Below are positions 14,973-21,266 of a stretch of 21,266 nucleotides of DNA, piece by piece. Source of the DNA: an uncultured Prevotella sp. (lineage in GTDB: Bacteria > Bacteroidota > Bacteroidia > Bacteroidales > Bacteroidaceae); NCBI GenBank assembly GCA_900557255.1, contig USSA01000038.1, forward strand, positions 1-21,266. Reading direction: 5' to 3'. The notes beneath the pieces were generated by a model. That model was not told the DNA's origin. It saw only the letters and a program-made list of their open reading frames with translations, and made no database searches. Position 1 is the first letter of the stretch, and each line of letters begins with the position of its first letter. A program made the position numbers and the translations under genes.

Positions 14973-15824
14973 ATGAAGCAGCAACAAGTATATAACTTAA
15001 AAGAGTTTGCCGCTAAATACCAACTGAAGGACATATTTGGAGCCTATGTAGCTCATATTCATACAGATGTCTTAAATGGAAGTGTCCTGAGGGATGTGGC
15101 GAGTGAACGAACACTTTTTTACAAGATATTATTGGTAAAAAGCGGAAGTGTAAAGTTTGAAGTCGTCCAGGGAACTGAAAGTACTGAGGATGAGAAACAT
15201 CAGCTTACGGCAAGTGATTTGCTTGTCGCATCGCCTAAGCATGTTTATAAGTTTACCGAAATATCGGAAGATTTTGAGGCCGAATGTATTTTTGTTGATG
15301 AAGAGATTTCTAATGATCTGGTTTATCATCTTTCTGACGATAAACTCCAGGCGGCTCTTGATATCATTCATATGATTCGGGATATTGTGCGCCATCAGCA
15401 TATTTATAAGGTAGAGATGATTCAGTCTATGGTGAATGTCTTGAAACTTCTGGTTTCGGAGTTGCCTTATGACAGCCTTTTGTCGACCCGAGACTTGCGC
15501 CATAAAAAGAATGTATACGAAATCTTTCTGCATTTGCTGTATCGCAATTTCAAGAGTGAGCGACAAATCCGATTTTATGCGGATAAACTAAATGTTTCTT
15601 CTGCTTATCTCTCCAGAATGGTAAAAGAAATATCGGGTACGACGGTCAATGATCATATTACCTCTCTTCTTTACAAAGAAATCTGTAATCTGCTGAAGCA
15701 GTCGGATATGACAATGGGAGAAATAGCTGTTTATCTTCACTTTAACGACCAGAGTGCATTGACCAATTTCTTCAAAACAAGGGCAGGAATGACACCACTT
15801 GCTTATCGTAATCAATGCAACTGA
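14973..15824 (+). CDS. AraC-family transcriptional regulator
   Basis: The protein has 283 residues. Residues of about 15-115 look like a cupin-type N-terminal sensing domain (LFYKILLVKSGSVKFEV, LTASDLLVASPKHVYKF, FEAECIFVDEE). About 125-175 is a helical linker. The C-terminal AraC DNA-binding domain covers about 183-282, with two helix-turn-helix units: IRFYADKLNVSSAYLSRMVK (199-218) and MTMGEIAVYLHFNDQSALTN (247-265 region), ending in the family's FFKTRAGMTPLAYRNQ. The organisation is that of effector-binding AraC regulators in Bacteroidota, whose ligand is mostly unknown. The gene has its own promoter just after the DnaA-box region and is convergent with aspA. Targets cannot be deduced; proximity to aspA is not evidence of control, because the two are tail to tail. 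Confidence 0.92.
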   Translation: MKQQQVYNLKEFAAKYQLKDIFGAYVAHIHTDVLNGSVLRDVASERTLFYKILLVKSGSVKFEVVQGTESTEDEKHQLTASDLLVASPKHVYKFTEISEDFEAECIFVDEEISNDLVYHLSDDKLQAALDIIHMIRDIVRHQHIYKVEMIQSMVNVLKLLVSELPYDSLLSTRDLRHKKNVYEIFLHLLYRNFKSERQIRFYADKLNVSSAYLSRMVKEISGTTVNDHITSLLYKEICNLLKQSDMTMGEIAVYLHFNDQSALTNFFKTRAGMTPLAYRNQCN

Positions 15825-15856
15825 TATGATTTCCGTCACATGGCCGTAAACAGAAT

Positions 15857-15892
15857 TTCCGCTTGCCTATCTTGAGGAATAGACAAGCGGAA
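15857..15892. terminator. Hairpin between the convergent araC-type gene and aspA
   Basis: TTCCGCTTG-C-CTAT (15857-15870) pairs with ATAG-A-CAAGCGGAA (15879-15892), 13 of 14 positions, loop of 8. It lies between two stop codons, 84 bp from aspA and 33 bp from the other gene. No T-run follows on either strand, so it may work as a bidirectional Rho-assisted terminator or as a 3'-end stabiliser. Confidence 0.55.
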
Positions 15893-15975
15893 CAGTCAAA
15901 TGTTTATATAAAATTCAGATTAGTATTATTTTATATCTTATTCTAAAGTTGTTTTATGTCAGCTGTTACATCTTT

Positions 15976-17394
15976 TTATTTCAGGGTGAACTTGTGTGAC
16001 TGCAGCATCTCTTTTGGATCGAGTGCCTTGTCCAATTCTTCCTTACTCATGATACCCTGCTCAATAACGATGTCGTATACAGAGCGGCCAGTAGCATGGG
16101 CTTCCTTAGCTACTTTAGTACTCTTCTTGTAACCGATGATTGGGTTCAGGGCTGTAACGATACCGATACTGTTCTTTACCATTTCGTAGCAACGCTCTTT
16201 GTTTACGGTGATACCGAGGATGCACTCAGAGGTCAAGGTCTCGATGGCGTTCTTCAACCATGTCAGACTCTCGAAGAGGCTTTCTGTGATGATTGGTTCC
16301 ATTACGTTCAACTCCAACTGACCTGCCTCTGCAGCAAAGCTGACAGTTGCATCGTTTCCTATTACCTTGAAGCAAACCTGGTTGGTTACCTCTGGAATAA
16401 CTGGGTTAACCTTACCTGGCATGATAGAAGAGCCTGGAGCCTTAGGAGGAAGGTTGATTTCGTTCAGACCGCAACGAGGACCTGAAGCCATCAGACGGAG
16501 GTCGTTACAGATCTTAGACAACTTGATAGCCAGACGCTTCAAAGCAGAAGAGTAGCTTACGTAAGCACCCGTATCAGGTGTAGCCTCTACCAAATCGGTA
16601 GCAGTTTCGAAATTCTCGCCTGTCAGTTTGCTGAGGTTGGCAGCACAGAGCTTGGCGAAGCCAGGAACGGCATTCAGTCCTGTGCCGATGGCTGTACCAC
16701 CCATATTGATCTCGTGTAAGAGTTTCACGTTGCGCTCCAGGTTGAGAATTTCCTCTTCCAAATTGTTGGCGTATGCGTTGAACTCCTGACCGAAAGACAT
16801 AGGAACAGCGTCCTGCAACTGGGTACGGCCCATCTTGATGACATCAGCATATTCGTCAGCCTTATAGCGGAATGCGCTAATCAGACCTGTCAGAGCACCT
16901 ACCAGATGAGTATTCATGCGGATCAAAGCCAAGCGGATAGAAGTAGGGTATACGTCGTTTGTACTCTGGCCGCAGTTGCAATGATCATTAGGAGAACAGA
17001 ACTGATAATCAGCCTTTTCATGTCCCATGATCTCGAGTGCACGGTTGGCGATAACCTCGTTGGCATTCATGTTGACAGATGTACCTGCGCCACCCTGTAC
17101 CATGTCGATAGGGAAGTTCTCATGCCATTTACCGTCGATGATTTCGCGGCAAGCCTGACCGATTGCCCCTGAAATCTCATCGTTGATAACACCGAGTGTA
17201 TGGTTGGTTTCGATGGCAGCCAACTTTACGTAAGCGATGGCGATGATGAAATCAGGATAGGCGCGCATCGTCTTGCGTGAAATGTGATAGTTATTAATAC
17301 CGCGCTGTGTCTGTACACCATAAAGTGCATCAGCAGGAACTTTGAGTTCACCTAAAAGGTCTGACTCTACTCTAAATTTTTTCTCTTCAGCCAT
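15976..17394 (-). CDS. aspA: Aspartate ammonia-lyase (aspartase)
   Basis: This 472-residue enzyme belongs to the fumarase/aspartase superfamily and forms cytoplasmic homotetramers. It converts L-aspartate to fumarate and ammonia. The three conserved regions are present: QGGAGTSVNMNANEV (100-114), MGRTQLQDAVPM (188-199) and the catalytic loop GSSIMPGKVNP (321-331), with the base serine in the SS pair. Aspartases carry GRTQLQDA where class II fumarases carry GRTHLQDA, and the start (ESDLLGELKVPADALYG) also follows aspartase, so I favour aspA over fumC. In an anaerobe this would feed fumarate respiration and succinate formation from aspartate. It is transcribed from its own promoter, divergent from the sensor-kinase gene, and tail to tail with the AraC-type gene. 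Confidence 0.95.
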   Translation of the reverse strand: MAEEKKFRVESDLLGELKVPADALYGVQTQRGINNYHISRKTMRAYPDFIIAIAYVKLAAIETNHTLGVINDEISGAIGQACREIIDGKWHENFPIDMVQGGAGTSVNMNANEVIANRALEIMGHEKADYQFCSPNDHCNCGQSTNDVYPTSIRLALIRMNTHLVGALTGLISAFRYKADEYADVIKMGRTQLQDAVPMSFGQEFNAYANNLEEEILNLERNVKLLHEINMGGTAIGTGLNAVPGFAKLCAANLSKLTGENFETATDLVEATPDTGAYVSYSSALKRLAIKLSKICNDLRLMASGPRCGLNEINLPPKAPGSSIMPGKVNPVIPEVTNQVCFKVIGNDATVSFAAEAGQLELNVMEPIITESLFESLTWLKNAIETLTSECILGITVNKERCYEMVKNSIGIVTALNPIIGYKKSTKVAKEAHATGRSVYDIVIEQGIMSKEELDKALDPKEMLQSHKFTLK

Positions 17395-17473
17395 AATATT
17401 TATTGTTTTGTTATTTTTTTTTCTTTTATTGACTAGTTGTAATGAGAGTTTTCTTATATCTTCTTCTCGGTTG

Positions 17474-17481
17474 CAAAATTA
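17474..17481 (-). promoter_or_regulatory. Predicted -7 element of aspA
   Basis: TAATTTTG on the - strand matches TAnnTTTG, 80 bp before the aspA start codon. There is no TTG at the usual -33 distance. The intergenic region 17395-17649 otherwise holds only the divergent promoter below. Confidence 0.5.
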
Positions 17482-17568
17482 CTGCATTTTTGGCTGAAAT
17501 TCTTTATAAATTTTAGACCGATATTTGTAAAAAACTGACCAATGGGGCTAAAATACAAAAAAAAGTTG

Positions 17569-17576
17569 TATATTTG
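17569..17576 (+). promoter_or_regulatory. Predicted -7 element of the hybrid sensor gene
   Basis: TATATTTG, an exact TAnnTTTG match, preceded by no clear TTG. The transcript would start near 17583, upstream of both candidate start codons (17611 and 17650). Confidence 0.5.
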
Positions 17577-17649
17577 CAGCGGTAAAGTTTTATTTTTAAA
17601 TATTTGTTGAATGCCTCTTCTTTATAAGCATAGAAATTGTATAAGCTGT

Positions 17650-20463
17650 ATGAAACGAAAATTACACCTTATTATATATGTAGCGATTATCGTGTTGCTG
17701 ACCGGTTGTGTTCAGCAGCCTAGGAAGTTTGTCATTGGCGTATCCCAGTGTTCGGAAGATATCTGGCGCGATAAACTGAATGATGAACTGAAGATGGGCG
17801 AGTATCTCAACGATTCGCTTATCGTGAAACTAGCTTCTTCCAACGATGATAATGTGTTGCAGAATAAGCAAGTTAACCAGTTTATCGATGAGGGCGTAGA
17901 TCTGCTTATCGTATCTCCTAATCAGCTGAGTGCTATATCCAAGTCGGTAGAGCGTGCTTACGATAAAGGTATTCCTGTGATTCTCTATGACAGGAAGACC
18001 AATTCTGACAAGTATACGGCATTTATCGGATGCGATAACTATACGATAGGTAAATCGATGGGAACTTTTATCGCCCAGCAGCTTCAGGGAAAGGGCCGCA
18101 TCGTTGAAATCAGAGGTTTGGAGGGCTCTTCGCCTGCTTTGGAGCGTCATCGTGGTTTTATGGATGCTATCAAGCCTTATCCTGGGTTACAGGTTGTAGC
18201 CTCGGAGAAAGGAAACTGGAAAGAAGAGGGTGGAATCCAGGCGATGAAACGCATATTGAAACAGACACAGGACTTTGATTATGTCTTTGCCCATAATGAC
18301 TGTCTTGCCTGGGGTGCTTATGTGGCTGCCCGCCAGATGAGGGTAAAGCGTAACTATAAGTATACCGGAGTAGACGGCATGGCTACCGAAGGTGGTGGTT
18401 TGGAACTTGTGCGCGATGGTATTTTCGAAGCCTCTTATCTTTATCCTACCAAGGGTGATGAGGTTATAGCACTTGCCATGAAGATATTGAAGCATCAGCC
18501 TTATGAACGCGACAATTATCTGAGCACTTCTATCATAACCCAGGCAAATGCTGCCCTTACATTGATGGAGGCTAGAGATGCCGAGCGTCAGACGCACAAT
18601 CTGAAGACTTTGCATAAACAGGTAAATCAGTATCTGTCTGATTATAACTCCCAGAAAGTCATGCTCATAGGTCTGTGTCTGTTCCTGCTTGTTTGCCTCG
18701 CAGCTGCGGCTTTAATTTTCAGAGGTTATCTGATAAAGGTGAAATTGAACGAAACATTGGCTAAGACAAATGGTGAACTGAAGCGACTGAATGTAGAATT
18801 GGGTGAAAAGAATGAAGAATTGAAACGATTGAATGAGGAGGTCTTGGAACTCACTCATTCCCGTCTGGTATTCTTTACCAATATCAGTCATGAACTTCGT
18901 ACGCCTTTAACCCTGATAGCCGACCCGGTAGAGATGCTGCTCGAAGATACCGGCATCAGGGGCAAGAGCCGCGAACTCTTGAAAATGGTGCAGCGTAACG
19001 CCCTTGCTCTCCAACAGTTGGTAAGTAACATTCTTGATTTCCGTAAGATTCAGAATGGCAAGATGGAGTTGAAACTCTATCGCTTCGACATAGTGAAGAC
19101 CTTGACGATGTGGGTGGGCGATTTCCAGCTTACTGCCGAGCGCAAGCAGATCAGACTGCATTTGGATGTTGATGACTTGAAAGGCAGCCATGAAATGATT
19201 GCCGATCAGGAGAAGATTTCCCGTATCGTGTTCAATCTGTTGAGTAATGCCTTGAAATATACGCCTGCTGGTGGCGAAATCTTTGTATCGTTGAAAGATG
19301 AAGGTGCCAATCTCCGTCTTGACGTAAGAGATACGGGCAAGGGTATCTCGCAGGATGAGGCTGATAAGATCTTTGAACGCTTCTTCCAGGCTAAGGGTGC
19401 TGCCAGCGGTACGGGTATCGGTCTGGCTCTGGTGAAATCATTTGTAGAGTTACATCATGGTGAGGCTAGGGTAGAAAGTAAACCGGGAAAGGGCTCTGAT
19501 TTTATCGTTGTCATTCCTCGTAAACAGGAGGGTGATTCACAAGTTATCCACAATGATGTGGATATTGTGGATAACTCTGCAAATACTTCTACGTCAGATA
19601 GTAAGAATGTGGTAGATGAATCTGTTTTGCAATATATTGACGATGGAGACAGAAGTCGTGGAAAAGTTCAGCAGCTGGTAAGCGAGAATACCAATCGCCC
19701 TACAGTTCTGGTTATTGATGATAATACCGATATCCGTCAGTATGAGCGTACACTTTTGCAGGATGAGTATGTTGTTCTTGAGGCTGCTGATGGTAAAGAG
19801 GGTTTGGCTGTCGCCTTAAAAGAGGTGCCTGACCTGGTGATCTGCGATGTGATGATGCCTGTTATGGACGGATTGGAGTTTACTAAACAGTTGAAGACGA
19901 ATACGGCTACCTCTCATATCCCTGTTATTATGCTTACGGCGAAGAACCTGGAGGAGCATCGCGCAGAGGGTTATGAGCATGGAGCAGATTCCTATATTAC
20001 CAAACCATTCCACAGCAAGGTGCTTCTCGCCCGTATCGAGAATCTCTTGCGACAGCGTCAGCTCCTGAAGAATCTTTATCAGGGGACTAAAGAGGCTGAG
20101 AAGGAGATTTCTGAGGCTCATCTGGAAGATCGTGACAAGCAGTTCCTCAAGCAGCTTCAAGCCATTATCCAGAAGAATCTTTCTGATAGCGAGTTTGGAG
20201 TTGAGGATATGGGACAGCAGATTGGCTTAAGCCGTGTGCAGCTCTATCGCAAGGTGAAGGCGATGACAGGCTCTTCTGTTGTTGACTTACTCCGTAAGGC
20301 TCGCCTTGCCAAAGCTAGGCGTTTGCTCGAAACCCGGAGCATGAGTGTCTCTGAAGTAGCCTATGAAGTGGGTTTCTCAGCCCCGTCTTACTTCACAAAA
20401 TGTTTCAAGGAAGAGTATGGAATGTTACCTGGTGATGTAGGTAATGTTTTGGGAAATAACTAG
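17650..20463 (+). CDS. Hybrid two-component system (HTCS) with periplasmic sugar-binding-like sensor
   Basis: The one-protein signalling system has 937 residues from ATG 17650; an ATG at 17611 would add 13. I chose 17650 because it starts the membrane segment MKRKLHLIIYVAIIVLLTGC directly. Residues of about 26-300 are a type I periplasmic binding protein of the ribose/LacI kind (VIGVSQ, NDCLAWGA, GVDGMATEGG). A membrane span (about 337-357) and a coiled coil (362-402) follow. The histidine kinase has NISHELRTPLTL (His414), an N box with Asn533, DTGKGI and GTGIGLAL. After a polar linker comes a receiver with acidic pair Asp690-691, phospho-acceptor Asp733, Thr763 and Lys785. The C-terminal AraC-type DNA-binding domain covers about 840-932. 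The layout matches the fructose-responsive HTCS type known from Bacteroides, so a sugar signal is likely. All key residues are present. No SusC/SusD or glycoside hydrolase gene is adjacent. Confidence 0.95.
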   Translation: MKRKLHLIIYVAIIVLLTGCVQQPRKFVIGVSQCSEDIWRDKLNDELKMGEYLNDSLIVKLASSNDDNVLQNKQVNQFIDEGVDLLIVSPNQLSAISKSVERAYDKGIPVILYDRKTNSDKYTAFIGCDNYTIGKSMGTFIAQQLQGKGRIVEIRGLEGSSPALERHRGFMDAIKPYPGLQVVASEKGNWKEEGGIQAMKRILKQTQDFDYVFAHNDCLAWGAYVAARQMRVKRNYKYTGVDGMATEGGGLELVRDGIFEASYLYPTKGDEVIALAMKILKHQPYERDNYLSTSIITQANAALTLMEARDAERQTHNLKTLHKQVNQYLSDYNSQKVMLIGLCLFLLVCLAAAALIFRGYLIKVKLNETLAKTNGELKRLNVELGEKNEELKRLNEEVLELTHSRLVFFTNISHELRTPLTLIADPVEMLLEDTGIRGKSRELLKMVQRNALALQQLVSNILDFRKIQNGKMELKLYRFDIVKTLTMWVGDFQLTAERKQIRLHLDVDDLKGSHEMIADQEKISRIVFNLLSNALKYTPAGGEIFVSLKDEGANLRLDVRDTGKGISQDEADKIFERFFQAKGAASGTGIGLALVKSFVELHHGEARVESKPGKGSDFIVVIPRKQEGDSQVIHNDVDIVDNSANTSTSDSKNVVDESVLQYIDDGDRSRGKVQQLVSENTNRPTVLVIDDNTDIRQYERTLLQDEYVVLEAADGKEGLAVALKEVPDLVICDVMMPVMDGLEFTKQLKTNTATSHIPVIMLTAKNLEEHRAEGYEHGADSYITKPFHSKVLLARIENLLRQRQLLKNLYQGTKEAEKEISEAHLEDRDKQFLKQLQAIIQKNLSDSEFGVEDMGQQIGLSRVQLYRKVKAMTGSSVVDLLRKARLAKARRLLETRSMSVSEVAYEVGFSAPSYFTKCFKEEYGMLPGDVGNVLGNN
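19544..19574. other. Inverted pair of perfect DnaA boxes inside the HTCS gene
   Basis: TTATCCACA (19544-19552) and TGTGGATAA (19566-19574) are two exact DnaA boxes facing each other, with TGTGGATAT (19557-19565, one mismatch) between them. They fall in codons of the linker between kinase and receiver (QVIHNDVDIVDNS), where protein constraint is low. Function is unknown; chance cannot be excluded. Confidence 0.4.
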
Positions 20464-20471
20464 TAATGAGA

Positions 20472-20514
20472 GAAAGCAGCTGGGGGCAAAATGTCGTCAG
20501 CTGCTTTCCTTTTA
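20472..20514 (+). terminator. Intrinsic terminator after the HTCS gene
   Basis: GAAAGCAGCTG (20472-20482) and CAGCTGCTTTC (20498-20508) form a perfect 11-bp stem with a 15-nt loop and tail CTTTT. It overlaps the last codon of dinB by 3 bases, so it also lies immediately after dinB on the other strand. Confidence 0.85.
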
Positions 20515-21266
20515 AGTCTCCCAATCTTCAAATTCCAGTTCAAGCTCTTTGTACTCAGGCTTTTGTGTACTGTTTTCTTTATCCTCCATCCTTGCTTCTT
20601 CGGATGTTGCATTGCTTACGGATAGACCGATAAGACGGATGGGATGGATTGAAGAGTAATCTACCTGTTGAAGTAATCGCTTCGCCAGGGGCAGGATATC
20701 ATCCTTCTTTTTCAGAACCTTTTCTTGCGAGATGCTTCTTGTTATCTGGGTGAAATCGGCAAACTTCACCTTCAGCGTCAGGGTTCTTCCTTCGAAACCG
20801 CTTTTGGCGATGCGCTCCAGCAGTTCGAGTACAGTATGGTACAGTTCGATAATCACAGCCGTTTTTAGATAGATATCTTCCAGGAAAGTCTGCTCGCAGC
20901 CTACCGATTTCCGTTCCCGGTAGATGATGACAGGTCGTTCATCTATCCCCCTTGCGAAATCATAGAAGATGTGTCCGGCTTTTCCGAACACTTCTACCAG
21001 ATGTTCTTCGGATACTTTCCTCAGGTCAGCTCCGTTGAAGATACCCATGAAATGCATCTTTTGCAAGGTTTTCTTGCCCACACCCCAGAAATCCTCTACT
21101 GGCAGCTGGGCGATGAAATCGAGCGCCTTGCCGGGATGAATGGTGCAGATGCCGTCGGGTTTGCGGTAATCAGAAGCCACTTTGGCGAGAAACTTGCAGT
21201 AACTGATGCCTGCCGAGGCGGTGAGTCCGGTTGCTTCCTTGATACGGGTTTTGATTTCTTTGGCAA
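20512..21266 (-). CDS. dinB: DNA polymerase IV (Y family), 5' end outside the window
   Basis: The frame is open from the stop at 20512 to the right edge, giving the last 250 or so residues. A codon at 21180 that could be read as a start is an internal GTG (Val) in the conserved run SAGISYCKFLAKVASDYRKP, which is the palm-domain signature of DinB; about 120 N-terminal residues are missing. Then come the thumb with its helix-hairpin-helix (QLPVEDFWGVGKKTLQKM), and the little-finger domain, entered at ERKSVGCEQTF and continuing through LTLKVKFADFTQITRS and HPIRLIGLSVSN. The C-terminus ends in an acidic tail (KELELEFEDWET) and I see no typical clamp-binding QxxLF motif, although LELEF could serve. 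DinB is a low-fidelity, template-slippage-prone translesion polymerase. The gene is convergent with the HTCS gene. Its promoter and any SOS operator are beyond the window. Confidence 0.95.
   Translation of the reverse strand, partial: AKEIKTRIKEATGLTASAGISYCKFLAKVASDYRKPDGICTIHPGKALDFIAQLPVEDFWGVGKKTLQKMHFMGIFNGADLRKVSEEHLVEVFGKAGHIFYDFARGIDERPVIIYRERKSVGCEQTFLEDIYLKTAVIIELYHTVLELLERIAKSGFEGRTLTLKVKFADFTQITRSISQEKVLKKKDDILPLAKRLLQQVDYSSIHPIRLIGLSVSNATSEEARMEDKENSTQKPEYKELELEFEDWET

Noticed and set aside
15976..17394. Class II fumarase as identity of the lyase
   Set aside because: GRTQLQDA (not GRTHLQDA) and the N-terminal block follow aspartase; the shared GSSIMPGKVNP loop does not discriminate.
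20512..21180. Complete short gene starting at 21180
   Set aside because: That codon is GTG inside the conserved DinB run and the frame stays open, with matching residues, to the window edge.
1..21266. Mobile elements, CRISPR arrays, phage genes or toxin-antitoxin pairs
   Set aside because: I looked for transposase and integrase motifs, terminal repeats, regular direct repeats and small paired genes and found none.

Overview
The window looks like a chromosomal segment of a Bacteroidota species, most likely Prevotella or Segatella. The evidence is the set of Bacteroidota-type promoters (TAnnTTTG at -7, some with TTG near -33), A-rich rather than Shine-Dalgarno start contexts, a hybrid two-component regulator, glycoside hydrolases of polysaccharide-utilisation type, a PorT-like outer-membrane barrel, a long LptF/LptG permease and the exbB-exbD-exbD-tonB gene order. 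I see no insertion sequence, CRISPR array, integrase or phage gene. Species assignment is inference.

Layout. 1-2886: the 3' end of a GH95 glycosidase and a complete secreted GH43 enzyme, both on the + strand, closed by a strong terminator. 2901-4110: a PorT-like barrel (- strand) divergent from a 55-residue 2[4Fe-4S] ferredoxin (+ strand) whose promoter is flanked by two small inverted repeats. 4171-9831: a six-gene - strand operon, transcribed exbB, exbD, exbD, tonB, PstS-like lipoprotein, periplasmic TPR protein. 9873-14470: aspartate aminotransferase, then ribBA, then an LptF/LptG permease (- strand; lptFG and ribBA probably share a transcript, while aspC has its own promoter). 14594-14953: a tRNA with CAT anticodon and its own promoter and terminator, followed by about 200 bp without a gene that carries several DnaA-box matches. 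14973-17394: an AraC-family regulator (+) convergent with aspartate ammonia-lyase (-). 17569-20514: a hybrid two-component system with a periplasmic sugar-binding-protein-like sensor (+). 20512-21266: dinB (DNA polymerase IV), 5' end outside the window (-).

How it works together. The TonB operon should energise TonB-dependent outer-membrane transporters, including SusC-type importers that would take up the products of enzymes such as the GH95 and GH43 proteins. Its last two genes, a solute-binding-like lipoprotein and a TPR protein, have no obvious place in the classical TonB-ExbB-ExbD model and are the best lead for an under-described function. AspC and AspA are both aspartate enzymes (transamination, and deamination to fumarate) but lie in separate transcription units. 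Most of the remainder is ordinary housekeeping. The least explained non-coding signals are the DnaA-box cluster at 14782-14891 and the paired DnaA boxes inside the sensor-kinase gene at 19544-19574.
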